Shown here: positions 56,247-64,000 of the stretch, piece by piece
Numbering within the stretch: the stretch's first letter is position 1
Layout: each line of letters opens with the position of its first letter
From: Kineothrix alysoides
Lineage (GTDB): Bacteria; Bacillota; Clostridia; Lachnospirales; Lachnospiraceae
Direction of reading: 5' to 3'
Assembly: GCF_000732725.1 (NCBI RefSeq)
Contig: NZ_JPNB01000002.1
Span: forward strand, 1-64,000
DNA: 64,000 nucleotides
Position numbers and translations under genes: made by a program
The notes under the pieces: generated by a model
What the model saw: the letters and a program-made list of their open reading frames with translations, nothing else
Told to the model about the DNA's origin: nothing
The model's database searches: none

Positions 56247-58307
56247 TTACACATGAAATTCACCAAGTGCGGTTTCCAGCTGTTCCACCTGATAGAGCAT
56301 TTTCTCTGAAAGCATGGAGAGTTCTTCCACAATCTGCACCTGGTTCTTCGTTTTTCCATTTGCAGCCGTTATCGACTCGAAAGCCTCCGCTGTCACTTCC
56401 GAGATATGCTCCATCTTATTCACCGATTCTTCCTTTTCCGTGCGCATCCTTTCGATGCTCGATACAATGGCTTCCACTTTCTTCACCAGCGCCTCTACCT
56501 GCGCTTTCATTCCATTGAAGGAACCACGCATGTCCTCTACCGCAATTTCCTGATAGGTAATGACTTCACCCGCATCATTCGCTGCATTTACCGTGCGCAC
56601 CGTTTCTTCTTTTATCTCATCCACAATGCTTCTGATCTGGTTAGCCGCCGCCAGAGACTGGTCTGCCAGCTTCTTGATGGAATCAGCCACGATAGCGAAG
56701 CCTCTGCCTGCTACGCCCGCTCTGGCCGCCTCGATTGCCGCATTTAAGGACAGCAGAGTGGTTTCTTCCGAAATGCTGTCTATCGTATCCACGATGCCGC
56801 CTATCAGGCCGGATTTCACTTTCAGCTCGTTAATGGACTCTATGACCTTCTGGGTTATTGCGGAGGTTTCCTCCGTCTTTTCCTTCAAAATGTGCATTCT
56901 GTCGATGCTGTCTCCGATAGCAAAGGTCGTCCCTCCGGCAATCTCTCTGATTTCCATAGTCTCCCTATCCACGATTCCTATATGATTTGCCAGGCTCTCC
57001 AACTTTTCCACACCGTTCTTCGTATCGTTAGCCTGTTCAAACAATCCCTGCTCTATCTGGCCTATGGCCGCCGATATATAAGCCGCAGATTCCGAAATAG
57101 TCTCCGAAGACTTCACAACATTCTGAGCCGACTGCGCCGCCTCGAGACTCACCGCCTTCACATTTCCCATCAGACCGTTCATGCTCTCCAGCATGTGATT
57201 CATATGCTTTGCCAGCGTTCCGAACTCATCCTTTCGATTGGTATGTAAGCGAATGGAAATATCCCCTGTAGTAATGATTTCCATCTTATCGGTAAAATAT
57301 TTAATGGCCCTGTTAATTCCCGCCGCGATTCCACCGCCTATCAAAAGCGCGATAAGAACGGATGCCAATATAACGAAAAAGGTCAGATACTTAATATCCT
57401 TCACCTGCCCCGTAATCTCCGACTCGGGAATCAGCACACACACCATTGCCCCGGTATCCGCAATCCTACGGTAGAGGAACAGATAATCTCTTCCCTCAAA
57501 CAGCACATTCTCCATCGTTCCTATACTTTCTTCCGCTGCTCTGGCCCGCTCATAGAAATCAGTCCCGAAAAAGAACGTTTCCCGGCTTCCATCCTCGGAA
57601 AGCTCTACGCCGTCCCCTGTCACAAATGCGATTCTGCAGCCCTCACCCATCTGCATTTTATTCAAGATGTCGGTGACTGCCTGCTTATCGATGTCCATGA
57701 CAAGAAAAGCTTCCTTTCTGTAAAAAGCCTTTATCATGCGGATTGCATAGTTATTGCTGTCCACATTCAAGGCCTCATCGATTATGGAGGACTTACCGAA
57801 CCAGTAATAGGCTTGGGAGTCTTCCAGTAAGGTTTTTCCCTGTTCAGACCGGGTATAGTCCGAAAACATATTTAATACAGATTTCTTGTTCGTGGATAAA
57901 GAAGATACCGGATCCGAGAAAAGATAGATGCTCTGCAAAAAGGCATCGGCGGTTACCTTTGTTGTAATCTCCGATTTTTTGTCGGTATAATAGATGGATT
58001 GGTCTGCTTTCTTCGCCGCCATGCCTCCGGTCAGATAATCCGTCACATTGGTATCCGACAAGTATTCCACCGCCGCACCGCTTACCGTATCGAATCCAAA
58101 TTCCAAATATTCTCCCAGCATGTCCAGCGATTGCAGAGTAGATGTTTTATAGTTCGCCTTTATAGCGCCAGAAGCAGAGGTGTACGCCGACACCCCTGCT
58201 ATAATAATAAATCCGATTAACAGACAGTAAGAACCCGTCAGCTTAAACCGTATGGTAGAGAACAGATTCTTCTTCCATTTATTTCTTATACGTTTAGATT
58301 TTATCAT
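56247..58307 (-). CDS. Methyl-accepting chemotaxis protein of the galactan locus
   Basis: 686 residues. Membrane segment 1 is near 22-45 and segment 2 near 305-330, with an extracytoplasmic Cache-like sensor between (SYWF-type and LVMDIDKQAVTDILNKM segments). A HAMP domain (ITTGDISIRLHTNRKDEFG) and a signalling hairpin with [20 protein letters not shown] follow. GAGGTG precedes the ATG. It lies between two LacI genes and has a TTTGCGCAG site 50 bp upstream, so it is probably induced together with sugar uptake. Sensing may be direct or through the binding protein. Confidence 0.92.
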   Translation of the reverse strand: MIKSKRIRNKWKKNLFSTIRFKLTGSYCLLIGFIIIAGVSAYTSASGAIKANYKTSTLQSLDMLGEYLEFGFDTVSGAAVEYLSDTNVTDYLTGGMAAKKADQSIYYTDKKSEITTKVTADAFLQSIYLFSDPVSSLSTNKKSVLNMFSDYTRSEQGKTLLEDSQAYYWFGKSSIIDEALNVDSNNYAIRMIKAFYRKEAFLVMDIDKQAVTDILNKMQMGEGCRIAFVTGDGVELSEDGSRETFFFGTDFYERARAAEESIGTMENVLFEGRDYLFLYRRIADTGAMVCVLIPESEITGQVKDIKYLTFFVILASVLIALLIGGGIAAGINRAIKYFTDKMEIITTGDISIRLHTNRKDEFGTLAKHMNHMLESMNGLMGNVKAVSLEAAQSAQNVVKSSETISESAAYISAAIGQIEQGLFEQANDTKNGVEKLESLANHIGIVDRETMEIREIAGGTTFAIGDSIDRMHILKEKTEETSAITQKVIESINELKVKSGLIGGIVDTIDSISEETTLLSLNAAIEAARAGVAGRGFAIVADSIKKLADQSLAAANQIRSIVDEIKEETVRTVNAANDAGEVITYQEIAVEDMRGSFNGMKAQVEALVKKVEAIVSSIERMRTEKEESVNKMEHISEVTAEAFESITAANGKTKNQVQIVEELSMLSEKMLYQVEQLETALGEFHV

Positions 58308-58355
58308 ATTTCACCTCTTCATGTTATTTTGTTATTCCATTAACATGAACAGGCA

Positions 58356-58368
58356 ACTGCGCAAACAA
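58356..58368 (-). promoter_or_regulatory. TGCGC operator-like site upstream of the chemoreceptor gene
   Basis: On the minus strand GTTTGCGCAGTTG, matching the TTTGCGCAA sites at 55027-55198 in the core. It lies in the 81-bp gap between the second LacI gene and the chemoreceptor gene. Confidence 0.6.
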
Positions 58369-58388
58369 TAAATCTAAAATAATAAATC

Positions 58389-59426
58389 TCAATAATCCTT
58401 AGTCGATTCCTTCAGGCGGATTTCATATCCGAACAGATTGCTCGTATTGACTTCCTTGCCCTCCATATAATCGATTAATATTTTTCCAGCATTCCTTCCC
58501 AGTTCGCAGGCATCGAAATCGATAGAACTTATTGCGGGTATGCGATTCTCCAGAAGACTGCTGTCATAAAAAGAGCCTACCTTCACCGCATGGGGTACTC
58601 CGATATTTTCCTTATTCAGCTTATTGAGTACATAGAGACAGATGGCATCGTCCGTACACAGAAGGCAGTCCACCTTCTTGCGAAGCAGCTCTTCTACTGC
58701 GATCTCCGCCGCCACATAGTTTTCTATGTCCATATAAACCAGGCCCGGTTCGGCACTTCTTCCCGCCTGCAGCATCGCTTCCTCGTAACCTGCATAACGG
58801 CTCAGATTGACGATAAGCCTTTTATTGCCTCCCAAGAGGCCTATCCTCTCACAGCCCTTAAGCAACAGCATGGAAGTGAACTCCTTGCATGCAGCCTTAT
58901 GGTCGTGATCTACGCGCAGGACATTCTCGTCATCATAGCTTCCGATTGCAAGAAAGGGAACTTTCTTCCCCTTGAGGAAATCGATGGCCAAGTCATCCAC
59001 ATTTGTCCTCGCCAGCACGATGCCGTCCGCCTTGTGATTGCCTACCAGATTCTCCAAATGAGAAATATCATTCTGGCTGCTGGAGGTAACCAAAAGATTA
59101 TAGCCGAAGGTCTCCGTCACTTCCAGAAGTCCCGTCATACACTGTTGGAAAAATGGAATCTCCACCACATTGCAGTCTCCGGGCATCACCCAGCAAATAT
59201 TGCGGGTCCTGCCGGAAATCAGCCCATTTGAGCCGATGCCGGGCATATAGTTATGCTCCTCAATATAGTTGAACACCCTTCTTCTGGTAGCCTCACCGAT
59301 TCTTCCCTTGCCGGAGATAGCTCTGGATACAGTGCTCTCGCTAACACCAAGACTTTCCGCCACATCTCTAATTGTTAATTTCTCGGTTACTCCGTCTCTC
59401 TTCGTTAAACCCACGATCTTCGTCAC
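58389..59426 (-). CDS. LacI-family transcriptional regulator (galactan locus, copy 2)
   Basis: 345 residues from a GTG at 59426. LTIRDVAESLGVSESTVSRAISGKGRIGEATRRRV is the helix-turn-helix and hinge region, given here in outline. The sensor domain has WVMPGDCNVVEIPFFQQCMTG and a GLLGGN strand. It is a paralogue of copy 1 with a longer N-terminal lead (TKIVGLTKRDGVTEK), which may mean the true start lies further in. It opens the locus and is followed by the chemoreceptor gene. The 59427-59657 gap holds only its AT-rich leader. Confidence 0.9.
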   Translation of the reverse strand: MTKIVGLTKRDGVTEKLTIRDVAESLGVSESTVSRAISGKGRIGEATRRRVFNYIEEHNYMPGIGSNGLISGRTRNICWVMPGDCNVVEIPFFQQCMTGLLEVTETFGYNLLVTSSSQNDISHLENLVGNHKADGIVLARTNVDDLAIDFLKGKKVPFLAIGSYDDENVLRVDHDHKAACKEFTSMLLLKGCERIGLLGGNKRLIVNLSRYAGYEEAMLQAGRSAEPGLVYMDIENYVAAEIAVEELLRKKVDCLLCTDDAICLYVLNKLNKENIGVPHAVKVGSFYDSSLLENRIPAISSIDFDACELGRNAGKILIDYMEGKEVNTSNLFGYEIRLKESTKDY

Positions 59427-59657
59427 ACTGTCTTTCTCATCAATGATGTCAAAAATGCCATATGTTCATATTAGCAATTGGAGCAGGCTTCGTCAATGTG
59501 TCAAATTACTAAGAAAAGAGTCGATAAATTGGTTAAAATATCGGCCCGGGTCCGCTTCGCTGATATAAGAAAATGACAGGTGGGAGAACGCGATGAAGCG
59601 GCTTTAGAAAAGAGCGTTTCCTTTTAGCGGGATTAGGCGGCAGCAAGACAAGTTATG

Positions 59658-60371
59658 TCAGTTATCCCGGAACCGCTCCATAAAGGCCTTCTCCACATCC
59701 TTAACATATGCCCGGCTGACGGGAATCCGCTTGCCGTTTACGGCAACGGCATCCCCGCCGTCCAGTTCGCGGATATTATCCAAATTGACGGCAAACGCCT
59801 GATGGCATCGAGTGAATCTTCCAGCCGGCATCTCATTAAGAAGATCGGCCAGCTTTCCGGAATAGTATACTGCCGTGCCGTCTGTCAGCGTGGCTTCCGC
59901 CCGCCGTCCCGCCGTTTCCATACAAATAATCTCCCTGATTGCCACCTTCCTTTTAACACCGAGTGAATCGAACACAAAATAATCCCGTTGGAAACGCTTC
60001 GTATAATCGCGGGCAATCAATCGTTCCAGCTTTCCGCCGTCAAGCGGCTTATTCAAATAATGAAGCGCGTCTACATCGTAGCCCTGCGCAGCGTAATCCA
60101 TTGTGGCAGTAATAAAAATAATCGCCACGGCTTCGTCTTTTTCCCGAATTGTGCGCGCCAGCTCCATTCCGTTCATTCCGGCCATAATGATGTCTAGAAG
60201 AATCAGATCGTACCGCGTGTCACCTCTGGTAAAAGCGGACAAAAAATCCTCACTGCCTGTAAAGGTGGTAAGTCTATATTCAATATTCAGCTTTGTAAAT
60301 ATAGAGCGGCAGATTTTCTCCTGTGTCTCGGCAAAGATTTGTTCGTCCTCACATAAAGCGACTTGATACAT
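59658..60371 (-). CDS. LytTR-family response regulator
   Basis: 237 residues. The receiver domain has VALCEDE acidic residues, phosphoacceptor Asp60 in DLILLDI, and a switch lysine in LNKPL. The LytTR DNA-binding domain follows (REIICMETAGRRAEATLTDG, ADLLNEMPAGRFTRCHQAF, GKRIPVSRAYVKDVEKAF). AGGTGG precedes the ATG. It is divergent from the histidine kinase gene, not co-transcribed with it, which is less common. It probably binds the 21-bp direct repeats in the shared gap and upstream of the surface-protein gene. Confidence 0.93.
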   Translation of the reverse strand: MYQVALCEDEQIFAETQEKICRSIFTKLNIEYRLTTFTGSEDFLSAFTRGDTRYDLILLDIIMAGMNGMELARTIREKDEAVAIIFITATMDYAAQGYDVDALHYLNKPLDGGKLERLIARDYTKRFQRDYFVFDSLGVKRKVAIREIICMETAGRRAEATLTDGTAVYYSGKLADLLNEMPAGRFTRCHQAFAVNLDNIRELDGGDAVAVNGKRIPVSRAYVKDVEKAFMERFRDN

Positions 60372-60470
60372 AAGTTCACCACCTGATTTTTTGTATAGTA
60401 TATCATTTTTTACAGCAAATAGAAATGATTATCAGCCGGAATGACAATTCATGTTTATCAAATCCTTATT

Positions 60471-60542
60471 TTCTACAAATTATGTCTTTATTTCTACCAA
60501 CTACGTTGTCGCATTGAAATTGCAAAATTAAAAAATTATAAT
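60471..60542 (+). promoter_or_regulatory. Promoter of the kinase gene with LytTR-type direct repeats
   Basis: TTCTACAAATTATGTC at 60471 and TTCTACCAACTACGTT at 60492 are direct repeats exactly 21 bp apart, as LytTR proteins bind. They are followed by TTGAAA (60514-60519), 17 bp, TATAAT (60537-60542). The same pair is found at 62465-62513. Confidence 0.8.
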
Positions 60543-60602
60543 GTATATTAAGATATAAAAAAATACCGGCCAAGCTGCGCGGTTTTGAAATGGGGATTCG
60601 TG

Positions 60603-62426
60603 ATGAAACTCTTAAAAGAATGGGTAAAAAAAATAAAACGAATTAAGCGGCAACACTTGGTTTCATCTGCTGTCATACTGCTGTGCGGCTTATGTGTGAT
60701 ACTCTTTTTGAACGACTATTTTCATTCATGGGGGCAACCGTACATGATGGAGAAAATTACCGACTTGTCTGAAGGCTGGGAGTATGAGACGCCGGGAACC
60801 GCGCGGCAAACCCTCTCCACACTACAGAGCGGTCCGAAGCTTGCGGGCGGCGAAACGATGACCATGTACCGCGTGCTGGACACTGCACTCGAAAATGCTG
60901 CTGTTCTGATTCGCGCCAATCATCAAACGGTAACTGTTTATCTTGGCGATACGCCGCTGTACATCGACAAGGTACTCCTGCCAGCTGAGAATCCCGGCAT
61001 GGCGCTTCACTTTATCCTACTTCCGGCGGATTACCTGAACAAGACTTTGAGGGTGGAACTTACCTCTCCCTACGCAGCCTACTCCGGGCGCACCAGCCCC
61101 GTTATGCTCGGTACGATTCCATCGCTGGAAGCATGGGCACTCTCCTTGTCTATGCGTCCGCTCATCTTCATGTCTATGTGCCTGCTACTAGGGCTGTGCA
61201 TTATCACGCTCACGCTGGCTCAGGCGCTGGGAGGCGACGTTCGCTGGCAAAACCTCGCCCTCGGCGTATTCGCCGTTATATGGGCGCTATACTATGTCTG
61301 CACCGAGTACATCGTGTTCCAATTCTTCCCGCCAGCGGCGGTATCAGCGCTCAGCCTTGGCCTGTACTACACTTTCGCTGTCCCGCTAACGCTGTATTTT
61401 TATTCCTCATTTGAGCGATACAAGAAATGGATGCTGCCCCCCGTAATCCTGCACGGCGGGTTCGCGGCGGCGGCACTGCTGCTCCAGGTTACTGGTCTGG
61501 TGGATTTGCCCCGGCTGCTCCATGTCAACAACATCCTGCTGTCCGGGCTTGCGTATACTGTTGTACTAACCGTTTTGGAAGCCTTTAAGGGCAACCGCCT
61601 GATGGTGCTGTCCGCGCCCTTTCTGGCCATGGCCTACGGCTCAATGCTGTATAACTTCAATGTCTTTTACACGAGGCACGGCGTTGTGCCTTATTCCTAC
61701 CGGGACACCTATTTCCTGTTGATTCTCGCCGTGCTGGTGTACAACATCGTGCTGTTTTTCAACCGATATTTCAAGGAACAGCGGAAGAATGAATTGCTGG
61801 CGCTGCAAAACCGGCAAGCACGAGAGAGCTACAAAAGACTGACTGCGCACCTGAAAGAGGTGGGCGGTCTGAAACATGAGATGAGACACCACTTCACCGC
61901 CCTGCAAAGCTATCTTGACGCCGGACGGAACGCCGAAGCGGAGCGCTATCTGAAGCAGTACGCCGGGCAATCCTCCGCCGTGACTGATGCCGTTCACCAC
62001 GATAATTTTATTATCAGCGCTGTGGCCTCCGGCCTGCTGCGGGACGGGGAGAACAGAGGCGTGGAAGTGGAACTGGACCTGAAAGCGAATCCCTTTCACA
62101 TCGCAGAACCTGATTTATACAGCCTGCTTACCAATATTGCAGAAAACGCACTGGAGGCCTGTACCAGCTTACCGGAAGGACAGAGACGTTTTATTGCACT
62201 GACGATTTCTCGGCGGGAGCCGTACCTTGCCATCACCTGCCAAAACAGCAGGGCGGGTGAAATCATTCCCTCCGGGGATGGTTTTCTGTCCGGCAAACGA
62301 GAGGACGGCCACGGCTACGGCCTGTGGGTCATCCAAAGGATAGCGGAAACCTATGACGGTCTAATCAACACCCAATACGATGAAACCACTTTCACGCTGA
62401 CCGTGGTTCTCAAGGATAGGCGGTGA
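60603..62426 (+). CDS. GHKL sensor histidine kinase with DISM and 7TM domains
   Basis: About 607 residues. Membrane segment at about 18-38, then an extracytoplasmic beta-rich domain to about 185, then seven membrane segments to about 395, matching the 7TMR-DISM layout. The H-box is GGLKHEMRHHFTALQSYLD, the N-box LLTNIAENALEACTS and the G-box GHGYGLWVIQRIAE. The ATG at 60603 has GGGG eight bases upstream; ATG at 60585 has none. The base composition is visibly more G/C rich than the LacI and ABC genes nearby, hinting at transfer. Confidence 0.92.
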   Translation: MKLLKEWVKKIKRIKRQHLVSSAVILLCGLCVILFLNDYFHSWGQPYMMEKITDLSEGWEYETPGTARQTLSTLQSGPKLAGGETMTMYRVLDTALENAAVLIRANHQTVTVYLGDTPLYIDKVLLPAENPGMALHFILLPADYLNKTLRVELTSPYAAYSGRTSPVMLGTIPSLEAWALSLSMRPLIFMSMCLLLGLCIITLTLAQALGGDVRWQNLALGVFAVIWALYYVCTEYIVFQFFPPAAVSALSLGLYYTFAVPLTLYFYSSFERYKKWMLPPVILHGGFAAAALLLQVTGLVDLPRLLHVNNILLSGLAYTVVLTVLEAFKGNRLMVLSAPFLAMAYGSMLYNFNVFYTRHGVVPYSYRDTYFLLILAVLVYNIVLFFNRYFKEQRKNELLALQNRQARESYKRLTAHLKEVGGLKHEMRHHFTALQSYLDAGRNAEAERYLKQYAGQSSAVTDAVHHDNFIISAVASGLLRDGENRGVEVELDLKANPFHIAEPDLYSLLTNIAENALEACTSLPEGQRRFIALTISRREPYLAITCQNSRAGEIIPSGDGFLSGKREDGHGYGLWVIQRIAETYDGLINTQYDETTFTLTVVLKDRR

Positions 62427-62454
62427 GAAGGAGCACGGCTTATCTCATTTGTCA

Positions 62455-62536
62455 ATCTCTTATTTTTACAAATTATGTCTCTTTTTCTACCAACTTCGTC
62501 ATTGACCTTGAAAGTTACTGCGCTTTGCCGCAAAAT
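62455..62536 (+). promoter_or_regulatory. LytTR-type direct repeats upstream of the surface-protein gene
   Basis: TTTTACAAATTATGTCTC and TTCTACCAACTTCGTC are direct repeats with the TAC triplets at 62467 and 62488, 21 bp apart. TTGAAA (62508-62513), 17 bp and CAAAAT (62531-62536) make a weaker promoter. The rest of the 62427-62760 gap is an untranslated leader of about 220 nt in which I see no gene I can support. Confidence 0.75.
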
Positions 62537-62760
62537 ACGATTGCAGCACGCTTTTTCGTTCATTTGCTGTTGTGCTGATTCCAGAGCGAACTGTGCATTA
62601 ACCGGAAGTACTAAAGATGCAGCAGAAAAAACCGCGAGTCAAAATAAGTCGAGCTATGAGATTGATAATACTAAATATCTGTTGGATATTAAGTGTCATT
62701 CAAAAGCAGGCTCTGTAGCGTTTTATGTTGCCAGAATAAGAAGTAGGAGGAATAACTACG

Positions 62761-64000
62761 TTGATTAAGCGAACAAGTATGAAAATCATGCCCCTTGCGT
62801 TGGCGGTCGTTCTTATATTTACCAATCGAACACCATTTACCGTTCTCGCGGCGGACGATAAACAAACACCCATAGAAACAAGCGGTGAACTTTTCAATTT
62901 TACACAGCTGTCGTCAGAAATTGCTTTGCAGACGCTGTCGGTTGGGACAAGTCAGGATGATTTAATTCTGCCGGATACACTGGAGGCTACAATGCGGCAA
63001 GCGTCAGCTCCTGCCGATCAGAATCCAGAGGAACAGGCTGCCATAGAAGGCGAAGCTGAGCAGTCATTTGCTTCTCCGTCAGAAGTCCAAGTGCATGATG
63101 ACGCGAATCAACATCAGGATGAGCCTGATTTATCGGCCGAACCTCCCTTGGAGGCTGTGAACGAAGCTGAAATGATTACTGTCTCCGTGCCAGTGCAGGA
63201 ATGGATTCCTCAGCCGGAATTTGACTCATCAACCATCGGTACATACGTCTTTACGCCAGTACTTGACGGGGCGCAGAGCCTTGCGGAAGATGCGGAGCTT
63301 CCTTCCATTACCGTGCAAGTGATAACGGGCTTCATGCCGCAGTCCGCTATGCTGCTGACGCAGGGCGTAGGCACCACCACCATTGATGTTGGCGACAGCT
63401 CGACCGAATCCGGCATAGGCTGGACTTATTCCGGTTCCAACGGCGTATTTACGGTTACCGGCGATGTGACCGTCACAGGCACGACTACAACAAACTATAT
63501 CAGCGTGCCAAATGGTGCGGCTGTGAATATTACACTGGGCGGTACGACTATTAACTTGGAATCTGGTGCTGACAGATCCCCGATTACAATAGGCGACGGC
63601 GCTGACGTCACATTGACACTTGCAACCGGAACGACCAATACGCTCACAGCGTCGCAACAAGGTGCGGGCATTCGAACCGGCCAAAACGCTAAGTTGACGA
63701 TAAACGGAACCGGCGACCTTACCGCCCAAGGCGCCCAATACTGGCCCGGCATAGGCGGGTACGGCGGGAACGCGACTATTAACATAACGGATGGCAACAT
63801 TACGGCCAACGGCGGCCGATATGCAGCGGGTATTGGCGGGAGTACGGGATATCACGGCAATGGAACCATCACAATCAACGGCGGTACGATAGTCGCTACC
63901 GGCGGTGAAGGAGGTGCGGGCATTGGCGGCGGTTATTATGGTGCGGGTGGCATCATTACCGTCAACGGCGGTACACTAGTTGCTACCGGCGGGCTCAATG
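62761..64000 (+). CDS. Secreted repeat protein with GAGIGGG motifs (partial)
   Basis: Open to the right edge, at least 413 codons. The start is taken as TTG at 62761, ten bases after AGGAGG; ATG at 62779 lacks a site. A signal peptide (MKIMPLALAVVLIFTNRTPFTVLAAD) is followed by an acidic, proline- and glutamate-rich stretch to about residue 150, then beta-helix-like repeats of about 25 residues with GIGG, GAGIGGG and TINGGTIVATGG. Such repeats occur in surface adhesins and carbohydrate-binding proteins. It is probably controlled by the LytTR system upstream. The C-terminal anchor is not seen. Confidence 0.88.
   Translation, partial: MIKRTSMKIMPLALAVVLIFTNRTPFTVLAADDKQTPIETSGELFNFTQLSSEIALQTLSVGTSQDDLILPDTLEATMRQASAPADQNPEEQAAIEGEAEQSFASPSEVQVHDDANQHQDEPDLSAEPPLEAVNEAEMITVSVPVQEWIPQPEFDSSTIGTYVFTPVLDGAQSLAEDAELPSITVQVITGFMPQSAMLLTQGVGTTTIDVGDSSTESGIGWTYSGSNGVFTVTGDVTVTGTTTTNYISVPNGAAVNITLGGTTINLESGADRSPITIGDGADVTLTLATGTTNTLTASQQGAGIRTGQNAKLTINGTGDLTAQGAQYWPGIGGYGGNATINITDGNITANGGRYAAGIGGSTGYHGNGTITINGGTIVATGGEGGAGIGGGYYGAGGIITVNGGTLVATGGLN

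Noticed and set aside
62475-62768. 97-codon frame in the leader of the secreted repeat protein
   Set aside because: Its first codons lie in the direct-repeat and promoter region, upstream of the likely transcription start, it has no ribosome binding site and no recognisable domain.

Overview
The window looks like a chromosomal segment of an anaerobic, butyrate-forming member of the Lachnospiraceae (Clostridia). The reasons are a Firmicutes-type rRNA operon, strong GGAGG ribosome binding sites, a thl-crt-hbd-bcd-etfB-etfA cluster with a separate ptb-buk pair, and several family-typical small membrane proteins. The family assignment is an inference; comparing the 16S gene (about 1215-2747, minus strand) with a database would settle it.

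Layout. 1-3331: rRNA operon on the minus strand, read 16S, 5S, tRNA-Ile, tRNA-Ala, 23S (cut by the window edge), with two tRNA-Ser genes upstream of 16S. 3444-9128: minus-strand housekeeping run tsaE, tsaB, rimI, a small zinc protein, rnz, a membrane-anchored protein, tsaD and ispD, which holds most of the t6A tRNA-modification set. 9472-13038: MacB-type ABC export operon. 13387-14465: riboflavin transporter RibU behind an FMN riboswitch. 14683-17037: tex. 17155-21089: three small plus-strand genes and a chemoreceptor. 21179-24920: secA and prfB, the latter with the classical programmed frameshift. 25197-26204: GH18 protein. 26486-28504: ptb-buk. 28644-31032: aldolase, mtnA and ybaK, a likely 5-deoxypentose/methylthioribose salvage pair plus a tRNA editing protein. 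31197-32663: soluble zinc-binding chemoreceptor. 32816-33859: phosphate transporter. 34281-40683: butyryl-CoA operon. 40834-43145: ABC-2 exporter. 43370-45231: Rrf2 regulator with a CcdA-thioredoxin fusion. 45783-59426: a galactan/galactooligosaccharide locus (GH53, GH42, an unassigned 612-residue protein, a sugar ABC importer, an anion-permease-like protein, two paralogous LacI regulators and a dedicated chemoreceptor). 59658-64000: a LytTR/GHKL two-component system next to a secreted repeat protein that runs off the window.

Functional logic. Thl, Crt, Hbd, Bcd and EtfAB turn acetyl-CoA into butyryl-CoA; Ptb and Buk then yield butyrate and ATP. The galactan locus would import oligogalactosides and cleave them in the cytoplasm, since neither glycosidase has a signal peptide. 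TGCGC-centred sites lie in front of both its binding-protein gene and its chemoreceptor gene, which suggests that feeding and chemotaxis share control. In the last 4 kb, the same two-part element (direct repeats spaced 21 bp, as LytTR proteins prefer) lies upstream of both the histidine kinase gene and the surface-protein gene, so the system probably controls itself and that protein.

The non-coding DNA is unusually rich in repeats: two MITE-like elements with 12-bp terminal repeats and 8-bp target duplications, a three-copy dispersed element with a covarying hairpin, a family of short TGAGT/ACTCA hairpins, a 59-nt tandem palindromic repeat, a 228-bp inverted repeat and an IS3-family remnant. 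Four of these elements abut stop codons exactly. No CRISPR array, prophage or intact transposase gene was seen.
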